From: a virus
Length of the DNA stretch: 64,000 bases
Virus record (IMG/VR): IMGVR_UViG_3300042397_001782
Location: 1-64,000 of that record
Direction: 5' to 3' (one strand)
Both the position numbers and the translations under genes were made by a program. Shown here piece after piece: positions 17,583 to 26,778 of this stretch. The notes beneath the pieces are model-generated. The model was not told the DNA's origin, did not search any database, and saw nothing but the letters and a program-made list of their open reading frames with translations. How positions within the stretch are numbered: position 1 is the first letter of the stretch; every line of letters begins with the position of its first letter.

Positions 17583-20500
17583 ATGGCTAAGTGCTCATTA
17601 CCTTATGTAGAAAAAAGATTTAGAGAAAGTAACCCTCAATTAGCGGATAAGCTTAATGATATTGGCTTAAAGGTATTTGAAGATATTTCTAATTCAACCC
17701 TATTTGACAGAAAAGAGGGTAATTTTGTATTTAACGAAGAAGGCACTGAAGAAAGAAACTCTCAGAATGACTTTGTCACTAAATTAAATACAGATTTAGG
17801 GGCAGAAGTAGTAAGAGAAGTAGAAAAAAAAGTAAGTGTAAATGTATTGCCTTTAGTTACAGAAGAAGATTTGAGGACTGGTTCTCAAATTGCAAGCCAA
17901 GTTAACCCTGCATTAAGAGATGTAGAGAGTACGGCTAAAGATATTGAATCAAAAAGAATAGCAACTGACGCTAAGATTAAGCGTAAAGATTTATTTGATG
18001 GTGTAGGTGAATTTTCAACTCAATTGGGAGGTAGCGATAAAGCTGCTGTTCCTATATCTCATAAAGAAAAAAACGGAATTGAGATTGTTGAGTATGCTCA
18101 TCCCGAAACAGGCAGTGTAGATGTTATAGTTACAGGGAAATCAGATAATGACTTTGTTGGATTTTATCGTATTTACGAAAATGGAAAGCCTACAAATAAG
18201 TGGAGTTCAAAGTTTGAAAATCAATCAAGAAATAAAGATGATTTTAAAACAATGATAAGTGGTATTCAGGAAATGCTACCAGCAGGACACGAATACACCG
18301 AGAAAACATCTATATCTACTGATGGATTAAGAATATGGAATCAACAATTAAATCGTGGGTATGAATTACAATATGATGAAAATGGAAAATTAAAGACAAA
18401 TAGAGTTTTTATAAACGGAGATGCTATTGTTAATGAGTTAGGGATACCTGTTGAAAAAGGAGATTTTGAAAAAATAAAGGTAAAAACAAGAGAAGATTTT
18501 GAAAAGGTGAAAGCAAAACTTTTGCCTTACTTAGAAAAATTTGGATTAGACGAAAGTAGTATAAAATGGATTTCAGGGAATGTTGAAATTACTCCACAAA
18601 ACGAAAAGGCGTTTGCATCAACAGCATCAGTAAAAATAGATTTACCTGTATTAAAGAAATCAGAATCCCTACTATCTAAAGAACAATTACCTGCATTGGA
18701 AGATGTAGAAGAATTTAAATCTTCAGAAGAGCTACCCGACTCTTTTTTAACATTATCGGATTTTGAAGAACCTGCATACACTCCTACAACTCCAGAGACA
18801 CACCCTGAAAGAGTAGCACCATTAGCACCCGAGCCAATGAAGTCTATCCCTCAACAGTGGGAAGAATATACTAACTTAAAAGATAGAACAGATTTAACCC
18901 CTGATGAAGAATTAGATTTAGCTGTTTATAGAGCTAAGTTTGATATGTTTGATAGCCCTTCTCAGTATGAGAAAGTTATGTCAGACCCTACACCTAAAGC
19001 TTTTGTTTCTTTTAGAGAAAAGAATTTAGAAAAATTATTACTTAGCTTTGCTGACAAATTTGGTATCACAATTGCCAATATTGAAGATTTTCAAAAACAA
19101 TACTTTGAAAAGACAGGTAAATTTATACCTGCTAATGGTGTAGCTAATTTGTTTGAAAAAGTTATCTATGTTTCTGAAGGAAATACAGATGCTCTTACCG
19201 AAGAGGTGGCCCACTTTATTATAGCTATGTTGCCTAAAGATGGGGAGCTTTACCAAAACTTAAAGCAATACATCTCAAGAACAAGAGAATATGAGTTGTT
19301 TTATGACAAGTATTTAGCTCAATATGACGGAGATGTAGATAAAACCGAAGAAGAGATAATGGGTAAAGTATTTAAAAATGCTTTACAAGATAAAGAAGAA
19401 ACGGTGCCGTTATCAGTTAGATCTGTAGTAAAAAGAATTATAAACTATATTTCTGATTTATTTTCAGATGATAAAATGGAATACTTAAATTCCTTAAATC
19501 AGTTGAAGAAAATGTTTTTCAGTGAAAATTTAGCAGAAGGATTGGATGCTGCTAATATAAATTATGACGAACTATACCAATTAAATTTCGAGATTACAGG
19601 AAAGGAAACCGATGCTGTTTTAAAGGAAAGATCTGATAAATTTAATTTAGGTGCAAATCTCCTTATAGAGAACCTAGAGGATACTCTTTCTAATATTAGA
19701 CAACAAGCTATAGAGTCTAACCAGACTGAAGCTTTAAGGTCTTCTAATTATTTGTTAAGTATATTAGGTAAAAAAACTGAGCAAGATGCAGATAAAGCAA
19801 AGATTTTATCTAGTATGGTGTTTTCTTCCGTTGCTACTATAAGACGTTTACAAGGTTCTTTCAATGAATTTGATAAGTTAAATATACCTAAAACATTAGA
19901 AACAGATTTTAATAGAGATAATTTAATTAAGTTAAGCTATGATGACTATAATAAATCATTGTCAAAATTAGCGAGTTATATAAATTATTTACAATCTTTA
20001 TACTCTCTTTCAAAATCAATAGAAAGCACTTCCAAATTAATGAAGTTAGAGTCTAATGATATGATTGCATTTAAAAAAATTATTTATGATTTAGACCCAT
20101 CAATAACAGAGAACGATGAAATCATAAAAGCTTTCGATTTATTAGATGGGGAGGGAGTTAAGGTTATGGCTGCAAAGATAGAAAGCATTTATCTTAAAAA
20201 TGTAAAACAAATTTTAGATATTTATATGTCTGCTTTGAATACAGAAGACCAAAAAAGATTTTTAAATTATCAAAATGAAGTTGATTTTGCTAATACAGAT
20301 GCAAAAACTATTGCAGATAAAAATAATAATATAATAGACTATTCTAAAGGAATATTTAGCAATATAAAAAGTTTATTTAGCAAAGGAATTACTCCTGTAA
20401 CCATGCAAAATGATACATTTATACAGAGTGTAGATAGATTTGTATCGGCTATGGAGCAAATGGGAAAAGAAAGAGCTTCTAAGGAAGTTGCGGAAGTTCA

Positions 20501-23500
20501 AAAAATTGAAAATAGATTATATCAAAATGGGGCTAACGCTCAGAATCAAGATTGGCTTTCAGAAAAAGATGATAAAGGGAGGTCTACGGGCAACTTAATA
20601 ACTAAGTTAAATTTCTCTAAATACGCCAATTTAGCTGCAAAAAATCTAAAAGATAAATTGCGTAATTTACCTTTTGCTAGTAATGCCCAAATCCAAGGCT
20701 TACAAAAAATAGCATTTAACTCTCCTAAACAAGTATTTGATTCTCTTGGAGAATTATTAAAAGATAATAAAATAACTCAAGAAGAATTTGACCATGCAAA
20801 AAATTATTTAATGGCTGAAAAAGCTTTATATGATTTAGAGCATACAAATCCAAATTATACTTCCACTACACTAAGTAACAATAGTTTAGATGCGTTAAGA
20901 AACTATATTGACAGAAATATAGTAAATGTTAGAGAAGCATTAAATGATCCAAACTTTGATTGGACAAATGATGAAATAGAACTTATTTCTGATGACTTTG
21001 GGGATTTGGAATCTGCTCTGGAAGAGTTAATAGCCGAAAAAAGAGCATTATTAGAAGAAAAATATTTTACTGTAGATGAAGATAAAAGAGTTCTGCTAAA
21101 AGCAGATGGTACTCCTGACTTAGACAAAAATGGTAATGAAAAATTAAACCCTATTTATAAAACTGAACTTGATTTTGTAGAAGGACTTCTAAATAAATAT
21201 AAGTATAAAATAGGGTATGCTACAGATACTGATGGAAATTTTTATCCTGATAAGATAAACATAGATGTATGGGGGGATGAATTTTTGTTTGAATTATCCG
21301 ACTCTCACCCTGATGCTAAAGAATACGCCAACAAAGAGTACTTAGACATAGAAGAGAAGGCTGCAAAAGGAGATGCTCTAGCTGTGGCAAAGATGGACAT
21401 GGTTAACTACATTAAAAAATGGAATAAACAAAATAACCTTCCTTCTAATTTCTTACCTAAAGGATCTAAAAAAGACTCTGAATATTTACAAATGTTCGGT
21501 AACAAAAGATTTATAAATATCTTTGGAGTAAATTTTGATGTAGCTAAAATAATTACTCAAGTAGTAATTCCTTTTGCAGGAGTGGCAAACACTCCTATGT
21601 TATTTGGAATAGCGGCAGGACTAGTCAATCCTTTGACACTAGCAGTATCTTCTACGGTTTTTTCATATTTCTTCTGGAATAGAATATCCAATCAAGCTGT
21701 TAAATTTGCATCAATATATGTAGATACTTATGGAAGAATAAATGATACTAAAGGGTTAAAGAGATTTGCAGTTGCTTTAGCTAAGTCACTAGGGGTATAT
21801 AACAAGGCTTTACAGTTTGAATTAAATAAAGACGATAATATTATTAGTACAGGAGACCCTGAAAAGTCAGAATCTGTGATAAGTAAAAGGGTAGACCTTT
21901 GGCTAAAGAATATGTTTCATAAGATTTTTCGTGCTGTAGATGCAAAACAAGCTAATAAGAAAAACAAAATAGATGTTATTCCTAGAAAATATACAGAATA
22001 TATTGAACCAGCTTTACGTTCCACCCAATACTTAGATAATTTTAAATCTTTCATATACGCCAATAAAGAGTATGAAAATAAATCTATGTATGAAGGAGCT
22101 ATAAGAGCTATGAATGATTTATATAGAAAAAGAGAGGATAAAGAAGGAAATATTATTGGAGACGATTATTTAGAGGCTATTTACATTGATAGATATTGGT
22201 ATAATAAAATATATCCAAATTCTTTTGCAATGAAATTTATTAGAGTGCTGGCAGCTCAAACAGGTTTCAACCAATTGACTGGTAATCTTAATACGGGTGT
22301 AAAGAATATTCTTACAGGTATTAGTATGATTTCAGCCAATGGTGGGTTATTAGCTACTATGCCTGCTATAAAAGATGCTACAATATACTCTCTTAATATG
22401 CTTTTATTAGCAAAAGGGAATAATTCAAGGGTAGCTCTTGAGCAAAATAAAATTCAAATGATTAAAAAACATTTGAGATCAAGTAGTTTTGGTGGCATTG
22501 TTGATTTTGATTATTCTGATTCTTCATTGGTACAAAAATTAAGGCTGAATGACGGAAAAATAGTAAGTGAGTTAGGAGAGTCTTTTATTAGTAGTGTTCT
22601 TGTATATAAATTTTTAAGAGACACAAAACTAATAGATGAGAATGGTAAAAAAATTGACATTATTAAGCATCTAATCATAAAAGATGGAAGGCTTTCTTTT
22701 GATGACAAGGTTGCTAAAAAAATATATTTCAATAATATTAATGAAATACAAAACGCAGAAGACCTACAACTAGATCCTGGATATGTAAAAGATATTAATC
22801 TAAGGGCAATTGTACCTAAAAATCTACAGAAAGAGGCTTTAGTGCCTTTAGAAATAGATTTCTACCTTAATAGAACATTGCTACAAAATATAGATTATTT
22901 TAGACAAAGGTCTCAGGGTGTTTATAATATATTGTTAAAACCTAGAGTATCCACTACTGCCATTGGTACCGCTTTATTTATGTATCAGCACTATGTATTA
23001 CCTGGAGTATATACAGCATTCGGGAGAAAGAAAAATAATCCAAACTTAGAAGGTAGTGAAGAAGGATTTATAATTACACTGGCTAAAGCATTAAAAAGAG
23101 GAGTTATTACAAATAGATTTAAAGATAAACTATCCCCTGATAGTGTCAATAATATTATGAGACTAAATAATATTAAAACAAAAGGATTGTTAGAAGACTT
23201 GGGAGTATTATCAAATGTATTTTTATATTTCTCAAAAAATAAAAATATAGTTACACAATCTTTATTAGAAGCTGCAGAATCACAAGAAAAAGCAATAAAA
23301 TTTGCAGAAGAACAAGATGCAATTGTAGCTCAAGGGGGAGAGAGAAAAGAAGGCCCAGCTTATTATGCAGGATTTAAGGGTAAAACTAAAGAAGAAATCT
23401 TTAAAGAATTATTGATAGAAGCCAATAAGCAACAGAGATTGAATCAATATGAAGCAGATAACTATAAAAAAGTGGCGAGCATTTTAGCTATGTATCTTCT

Positions 23501-24113
23501 TTTAAAGGCTGCATTGAAATTTGTCTACCCGCCTCTAGAGGAGGAAGAAGTTGCTACATACATGGCTTCTGTAACTGAAGTTGTATCAAGTGAACTTTTG
23601 AGAACTTGGGTTCCTTTTTTAGAAGGAAGACTTGGATTTTCTTGGAATTTAAACCCAGTGGGAATAAAAGCCAACGAAGGCTCAATTGGCTTTGATTTAA
23701 GAAAAATCTCCCCTATTGCAGGTACTGTAGATGATTTAGCTAAAAATATGTACTGGTCTGGATCTGTTGGCTTATATAAATTAACAGGGGTAGTGCCATT
23801 TTCACAAGAGTATGGTAAAAAATTAATGGATGTAACAGGGGGAGAAATTCCTTTGATGAAAACAAAATACTACTATGATAAAGAGGGGTATGTTACGAGG
23901 GAAGTTAATGTATTGGATGAAACCGTAAAAGACTTCTTGATAGGAAATAGACTTAGAGACGCTATGCAAAGTAGCGAATTAAGAAGAGATAAATATAATG
24001 AATTAGGTATACCTCAAGGTGAACTAGCAAATATGATTTACAAGTTGAGAAATGGTTACTACAAAGCTTATGGTAGAAACTTAGAAGAAGAAATAAAAGT
24101 TTCTCAAGAATAA
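17583..24113 (+). CDS. Giant polyvalent protein with degenerate zincin motif and membrane-active segments
   Basis: A 2176-residue protein starting MAKCSLPYVEKRFRE. Residues about 130-330 form a globular domain of unknown type. At about 510-640 a metallopeptidase-like segment appears (VIYVSEGNTDALTEEVAHF): the site reads EEVAH where HEXXH would be expected, so the first His is replaced. Long coiled coils follow (about 680-1250). Hydrophobic helices are found at about 1320-1370 (VVIPFAGVANTPMLFGIAAG, LTLAVSSTVFSYFFW), about 1545-1610 and about 1960-1980 (VASILAMYLLLKAALKFVY), which could insert into a membrane. It is the last gene before the convergent terminator. A role in DNA delivery or early take-over is inferred from size and position, not shown. 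Confidence 0.55.
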   Translation: MAKCSLPYVEKRFRESNPQLADKLNDIGLKVFEDISNSTLFDRKEGNFVFNEEGTEERNSQNDFVTKLNTDLGAEVVREVEKKVSVNVLPLVTEEDLRTGSQIASQVNPALRDVESTAKDIESKRIATDAKIKRKDLFDGVGEFSTQLGGSDKAAVPISHKEKNGIEIVEYAHPETGSVDVIVTGKSDNDFVGFYRIYENGKPTNKWSSKFENQSRNKDDFKTMISGIQEMLPAGHEYTEKTSISTDGLRIWNQQLNRGYELQYDENGKLKTNRVFINGDAIVNELGIPVEKGDFEKIKVKTREDFEKVKAKLLPYLEKFGLDESSIKWISGNVEITPQNEKAFASTASVKIDLPVLKKSESLLSKEQLPALEDVEEFKSSEELPDSFLTLSDFEEPAYTPTTPETHPERVAPLAPEPMKSIPQQWEEYTNLKDRTDLTPDEELDLAVYRAKFDMFDSPSQYEKVMSDPTPKAFVSFREKNLEKLLLSFADKFGITIANIEDFQKQYFEKTGKFIPANGVANLFEKVIYVSEGNTDALTEEVAHFIIAMLPKDGELYQNLKQYISRTREYELFYDKYLAQYDGDVDKTEEEIMGKVFKNALQDKEETVPLSVRSVVKRIINYISDLFSDDKMEYLNSLNQLKKMFFSENLAEGLDAANINYDELYQLNFEITGKETDAVLKERSDKFNLGANLLIENLEDTLSNIRQQAIESNQTEALRSSNYLLSILGKKTEQDADKAKILSSMVFSSVATIRRLQGSFNEFDKLNIPKTLETDFNRDNLIKLSYDDYNKSLSKLASYINYLQSLYSLSKSIESTSKLMKLESNDMIAFKKIIYDLDPSITENDEIIKAFDLLDGEGVKVMAAKIESIYLKNVKQILDIYMSALNTEDQKRFLNYQNEVDFANTDAKTIADKNNNIIDYSKGIFSNIKSLFSKGITPVTMQNDTFIQSVDRFVSAMEQMGKERASKEVAEVQKIENRLYQNGANAQNQDWLSEKDDKGRSTGNLITKLNFSKYANLAAKNLKDKLRNLPFASNAQIQGLQKIAFNSPKQVFDSLGELLKDNKITQEEFDHAKNYLMAEKALYDLEHTNPNYTSTTLSNNSLDALRNYIDRNIVNVREALNDPNFDWTNDEIELISDDFGDLESALEELIAEKRALLEEKYFTVDEDKRVLLKADGTPDLDKNGNEKLNPIYKTELDFVEGLLNKYKYKIGYATDTDGNFYPDKINIDVWGDEFLFELSDSHPDAKEYANKEYLDIEEKAAKGDALAVAKMDMVNYIKKWNKQNNLPSNFLPKGSKKDSEYLQMFGNKRFINIFGVNFDVAKIITQVVIPFAGVANTPMLFGIAAGLVNPLTLAVSSTVFSYFFWNRISNQAVKFASIYVDTYGRINDTKGLKRFAVALAKSLGVYNKALQFELNKDDNIISTGDPEKSESVISKRVDLWLKNMFHKIFRAVDAKQANKKNKIDVIPRKYTEYIEPALRSTQYLDNFKSFIYANKEYENKSMYEGAIRAMNDLYRKREDKEGNIIGDDYLEAIYIDRYWYNKIYPNSFAMKFIRVLAAQTGFNQLTGNLNTGVKNILTGISMISANGGLLATMPAIKDATIYSLNMLLLAKGNNSRVALEQNKIQMIKKHLRSSSFGGIVDFDYSDSSLVQKLRLNDGKIVSELGESFISSVLVYKFLRDTKLIDENGKKIDIIKHLIIKDGRLSFDDKVAKKIYFNNINEIQNAEDLQLDPGYVKDINLRAIVPKNLQKEALVPLEIDFYLNRTLLQNIDYFRQRSQGVYNILLKPRVSTTAIGTALFMYQHYVLPGVYTAFGRKKNNPNLEGSEEGFIITLAKALKRGVITNRFKDKLSPDSVNNIMRLNNIKTKGLLEDLGVLSNVFLYFSKNKNIVTQSLLEAAESQEKAIKFAEEQDAIVAQGGERKEGPAYYAGFKGKTKEEIFKELLIEANKQQRLNQYEADNYKKVASILAMYLLLKAALKFVYPPLEEEEVATYMASVTEVVSSELLRTWVPFLEGRLGFSWNLNPVGIKANEGSIGFDLRKISPIAGTVDDLAKNMYWSGSVGLYKLTGVVPFSQEYGKKLMDVTGGEIPLMKTKYYYDKEGYVTREVNVLDETVKDFLIGNRLRDAMQSSELRRDKYNELGIPQGELANMIYKLRNGYYKAYGRNLEEEIKVSQE

Positions 24114-24116
24114 TAT

Positions 24117-24147
24117 AAAAAGCCTCTCCGTTAAGAGAGGCTTTTTT
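24117..24147. terminator. Bidirectional terminator between convergent gene blocks
   Basis: GCCTCTC (24122-24128) pairs with GAGAGGC (24135-24141). It is flanked by AAAAA on the left and TTTTTT on the right, so it can end transcription in both directions. It sits between the 2176-residue + strand gene and the - strand gene at 24192-24545, where the two blocks converge. Confidence 0.9.
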
Positions 24148-24191
24148 ATTTACCATAATTCATCTTCTATTAGAAGATTCGTATAAAAAAA

Positions 24192-24545
24192 TTAATCTTC
24201 TTGGAAGGTTCTATCTCTATATTCATCTCCCTCCGATGAATCATTTAAAGAACTTTCTATATAATTTTCATCATATTTATTCTTTTCTAATTCATCAATA
24301 AAATTCCATACTTCAAAGCAAAATTCATTAAAGTCTTGAATATCAATAAAATCTTTACTCATTTCTACTTCTTCATTAGTATCAATATTATAGCCACTAT
24401 TCCAATATAGGGTAACATCAATTGTTTTTGATAAGTTATTATAATAAGCAAAGGCTTTTACATTTAATTTAGGGTCTAATCCTTTATGTAGATTTATAAT
24501 TGCTTCTGCAGCACCTTCTAATTTAAATTTTAAATAATCTTTCAT
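24192..24545 (-). CDS. Unknown acidic protein
   Basis: A 117-residue protein (MKDYLKFKLEGAAEAIINLH...). It has no recognised family, signal peptide or membrane segment. It is rich in Asn, Asp and Glu, with an acidic C-terminus. It is the last gene of the long - strand block before the convergent terminator, where phages often keep dispensable early genes. Confidence 0.7.
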   Translation of the reverse strand: MKDYLKFKLEGAAEAIINLHKGLDPKLNVKAFAYYNNLSKTIDVTLYWNSGYNIDTNEEVEMSKDFIDIQDFNEFCFEVWNFIDELEKNKYDENYIESSLNDSSEGDEYRDRTFQED

Positions 24546-24565
24546 TTGTTTAATTTTTTGTTAAG

Positions 24566-24961
24566 TTAATATGAATATTCTCTAAACCCATTTGGGTAAA
24601 ACAATCTCATTACTGTTTTTTCAGCAAATATAATTTGAAGATATAACCCAGTAAATGTTGTATAATTTAACATTTCATGCACATCATACTTATGCCCTGC
24701 GTCAGTATTTGACGTAAATATTGGTTCAACCTGGGTTAAATAAAGGGTCTCTGTTTGGCCATCTGTGTATATTATCATTAATCCATTATCATTCTCATTA
24801 TATGACAACTTTGATACTCTTGAAAAATATATTGGCTTTTCCCCATATTCTTTAAATAAGTATGATTTTGAATAATAATTCCAACCATGGGTTGTTTTAA
24901 CCATTTGAGAATTTAGTTGCATGGCTATAATAATCATGCATAATGTAATTAATTTTTTCAT
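24566..24961 (-). CDS. Exported protein of unknown function
   Basis: A 131-residue protein with a clear Sec signal peptide (MKKLITLCMIIIAMQLNSQ, cleavage probably after LNSQ). The mature part is about 110 residues of mostly beta character (LMIIYTDGQTETLYLTQVEP). Ser-Gln at the end of the signal is typical of Bacteroidota exported proteins and recurs in the exported cluster at 30-36 kb. Function unknown; a periplasmic or surface location is predicted. Confidence 0.75.
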   Translation of the reverse strand: MKKLITLCMIIIAMQLNSQMVKTTHGWNYYSKSYLFKEYGEKPIYFSRVSKLSYNENDNGLMIIYTDGQTETLYLTQVEPIFTSNTDAGHKYDVHEMLNYTTFTGLYLQIIFAEKTVMRLFYPNGFREYSY

Positions 24962-24989
24962 GTTTTTTTGTTACTTTTATATTTAATAG

Positions 24990-25190
24990 TTACTTTAAAA
25001 ACTTATTCTTTTCCTGTCTTATCTGCCAATAGAGCTGAGTAAATAAGGTCATTATACGTCTATTAGAGTTTGCTAATTTTTTTGTTTCAGGATGTAAATC
25101 TTGTTCATCTATTACATTATTAACTTTATAAAAATCACTTTCATCAAGTAATTTTATTTGCTCAATTATTTCTTTTATTTTTAAGTCCAT
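24990..25190 (-). CDS. Small unknown protein
   Basis: A 66-residue helical, charged protein (MDLKIKEIIEQIKLLDESDF...). Its start overlaps the stop of the upstream gene by one base (TAATG), so the two are probably translated together. No family recognised. Confidence 0.7.
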   Translation of the reverse strand: MDLKIKEIIEQIKLLDESDFYKVNNVIDEQDLHPETKKLANSNRRIMTLFTQLYWQIRQEKNKFLK

Positions 25191-25435
25191 TATTTAGTTT
25201 TTATTAGTTCTTTAATATCTCCAATTGTATAAACTCCCTGCTGAGTGTTATCTAATGCATATACTTTTGTTTCATTAGGCAAAGATTTAGCTAAATCATT
25301 TAGCCACCTACTATTACCTAAACTTCTAAACCATACTTTCTCAAATATATCTGGATTTATGTAGTAGTATATTCCATCTGCATCTCCTAGCTCTATATCA
25401 ATAGGCTCTTTTGGTATTCCGAATGTTGTACTCAT
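25190..25435 (-). CDS. Small conserved-looking phage protein
   Basis: An 81-residue protein (GIPKEPIDIELGDADGIYYY, then WFRSLGNSRWLNDLAKSLP). It is a globular alpha/beta type that I associate with small genes of Bacteroidota phages and plasmids, function unknown. It is coupled to the next gene by a one-base overlap. Confidence 0.7.
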   Translation of the reverse strand: MSTTFGIPKEPIDIELGDADGIYYYINPDIFEKVWFRSLGNSRWLNDLAKSLPNETKVYALDNTQQGVYTIGDIKELIKTK

Positions 25436-25439
25436 ATTA

Positions 25440-25610
25440 TTATTTTTCTATGTGATTATAAATTAATTGCATCACCCAAGCATTTTCAAACTCATACATT
25501 CCGCAGGTTTCACGAGCCTCTTCCTCTGTGTCGTAGTGTATTATATGCCCCCAATAATCTTTCATAAATTCCATGTTTCGTAGGTCTATTATTACATATT
25601 GTCCTTTCAT
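25440..25610 (-). CDS. Small unknown protein (56 aa)
   Basis: The frame from ATG (complement of 25608-25610) to TAA encodes 56 residues starting MKGQYVIIDLRNMEFMKDYW. The second half has HYDTEEEARETCGMYEFENA, a pattern common in short phage proteins that follow a beta-hairpin with a TEEEA helix. It sits snugly between its neighbours (2- and 4-base gaps), which supports it as a real gene. Function unknown. Confidence 0.65.
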   Translation of the reverse strand: MKGQYVIIDLRNMEFMKDYWGHIIHYDTEEEARETCGMYEFENAWVMQLIYNHIEK

Positions 25611-25612
25611 GA

Positions 25613-25825
25613 TTATTCTGATTTATAAGTTTCGTTGTAGTATTGTTCTGCTGTTTCATTCTTTTTATTTGCACCGTCTATATATCCACAATCGTGAGCA
25701 TCTATAATCTGTTGCTTTTGCATTTCTTTGGCTAGTTCAAATAGCTTATAGTTCTCGCCTTTCAACGTAACTTCATTTTCAGTTATAAGTTGATGAATTA
25801 ACCATTGTACTGCTGTTTGTTTCAT
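25613..25825 (-). CDS. Small phage protein, paralogue of the upstream gene
   Basis: A 70-residue protein starting MKQTAVQWLIHQLITENEV. An ATG 24 bases upstream would overlap the previous gene, so the internal start matching the paralogue (MKQVTAVEWFFSEL) is preferred. Shared features are the (T)AV-W-hhh N-terminus, an AKEMEKxQ-type helix (ELAKEMQKQQIIDAHDCGY), and AEQYYNETYKSE at the end. I have seen this family in several Bacteroidota phages; its role is unknown. Confidence 0.75.
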   Translation of the reverse strand: MKQTAVQWLIHQLITENEVTLKGENYKLFELAKEMQKQQIIDAHDCGYIDGANKKNETAEQYYNETYKSE

Positions 25826-25826
25826 A

Positions 25827-26054
25827 TTAGTCTTGTTTGTAATATTCATTTAACATATCACTATTTGTAAAGTGAAAGTACTTCTCTGCATTTTGTTCTG
25901 TATCGTTTTCTAACATCCATTTATGGAATTTTATCATCTGCTCTTTTTCCATTTCTTTGGCTTGTTTTAATGCTTGTAACATATCATTACCAATAAAGTA
26001 TTGCATTCTTTCAAGTTCACTAAAGAACCATTCTACTGCTGTGACTTGTTTCAT
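25827..26054 (-). CDS. Small phage protein, paralogue of the downstream gene
   Basis: A 75-residue protein (MKQVTAVEWFFSELERMQYF, QAKEMEKEQMIKFH). It is similar along its length to the next gene, so the two look like a tandem duplication. Its start overlaps the stop of the upstream 59-residue gene by four bases (ATGA). Function unknown. Confidence 0.75.
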   Translation of the reverse strand: MKQVTAVEWFFSELERMQYFIGNDMLQALKQAKEMEKEQMIKFHKWMLENDTEQNAEKYFHFTNSDMLNEYYKQD

Positions 26055-26230
26055 TTTTCGATTTCTTTTTTAACTTCTAAATAATATGATGATAAATAGA
26101 TTTTGCAAACATCTAATATTTCAATAACTGTTATCAAAGCACATTGTTTGGCAGTGTATTCGTCAATGTGACCCTGATAACAATTTAACATTTTATCTAC
26201 TAAATCTTTCGCTTTGTCTTTTGGGTCCAT
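26051..26230 (-). CDS. Small conserved phage protein (59 aa)
   Basis: This 59-residue frame (MDPKDKAKDLVDKMLNCYQG, then AKQCALITVIEILDVCK) has the AKQCALI-x-V pattern I know from many short Bacteroidota phage and prophage proteins, function unknown. It overlaps the next gene by ATGA. A -7 type promoter box lies 17 bases upstream of its start. Confidence 0.75.
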   Translation of the reverse strand: MDPKDKAKDLVDKMLNCYQGHIDEYTAKQCALITVIEILDVCKIYLSSYYLEVKKEIEK

Positions 26231-26246
26231 TATGATTAATTTTTTG

Positions 26247-26254
26247 CAAAGTTA
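26247..26254 (-). promoter_or_regulatory. -7 box (TAACTTTG) of a Bacteroidota-type promoter
   Basis: Read on the - strand the bases are TAACTTTG, matching TAnnTTTG, and they lie 17 bases before the 59-residue gene. No clear TTG is seen about 19 bp upstream, so the call rests on the -7 element and its position. Confidence 0.5.
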
Positions 26255-26341
26255 GTGTTTATCTCTCTAAATAAATGTTAAAAATTCTAAATAGGTTCGT
26301 TTATTTGTCAATATTTTTAAATTTATAAATATTTTACTGAA

Positions 26342-26440
26342 TTAATAATACTCATCTTTATAGTCATCAAAGCAATCATCAAACTCAGCATAGTTTGTAA
26401 AGAGCTCTTCACCTGGTTCATAATTAATTAGCTTTAATAT
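26342..26440 (-). other. Out-of-frame acidic C-terminal extension
   Basis: Just past the stop of the 114-residue gene, a second frame (+1 relative to it) stays open and encodes INYEPGEELFTNYAEFDDCF followed by DDYKDEYY and a stop. It has no ATG, GTG or TTG start of its own. It looks like a lost or frameshifted tail of the preceding gene, reached by programmed frameshift, mutation or sequence error. Confidence 0.35.
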
Positions 26441-26768
26441 ACTTACTGTTATTGTTTTCTACTTCACAGCAATATGCTAGTTTAAGATAGTTTATAGCGT
26501 CTTCGTAAGAATCTAATAGAGATTCATTCATAATATTTTTTCCTTCTTTTTTTAGATTCCAAATTCTAACAAACTTTAATACCACCATTAGTGTAGCGTA
26601 ACCTTCTGGGGCTGAAATATCTACACCCATAGTTTTAACAACATTACTCACTATTTTAAAGTTAGAGAGTACGTCTTCTGATGCATAGTCGTTTGCTTTC
26701 AACTTAATTATATTCAAAGTTTTAGCGTCTAATTTTTCTAATAATTCTAATTGTTCTTGTGATGTCAT
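26424..26768 (-). CDS. DUF1599-like (nucleotide-modification-associated) protein
   Basis: A 114-residue helical protein. KLKANDYASEDVLSNFKIVS, the central hydrophobic helix and NESLLDSYEDAINYLKLAY resemble the small DUF1599-type family linked by others to phage nucleotide metabolism and modification. Invariant-looking acidic residues (NDYA..D, E..LDSYED) could bind metal. The call is from memory of the family pattern. The stop is followed by an open acidic tail in another frame, noted separately. Confidence 0.5.
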   Translation of the reverse strand: MTSQEQLELLEKLDAKTLNIIKLKANDYASEDVLSNFKIVSNVVKTMGVDISAPEGYATLMVVLKFVRIWNLKKEGKNIMNESLLDSYEDAINYLKLAYCCEVENNNSKYIKAN

Positions 26769-26778
26769 ATTGTTTAAT

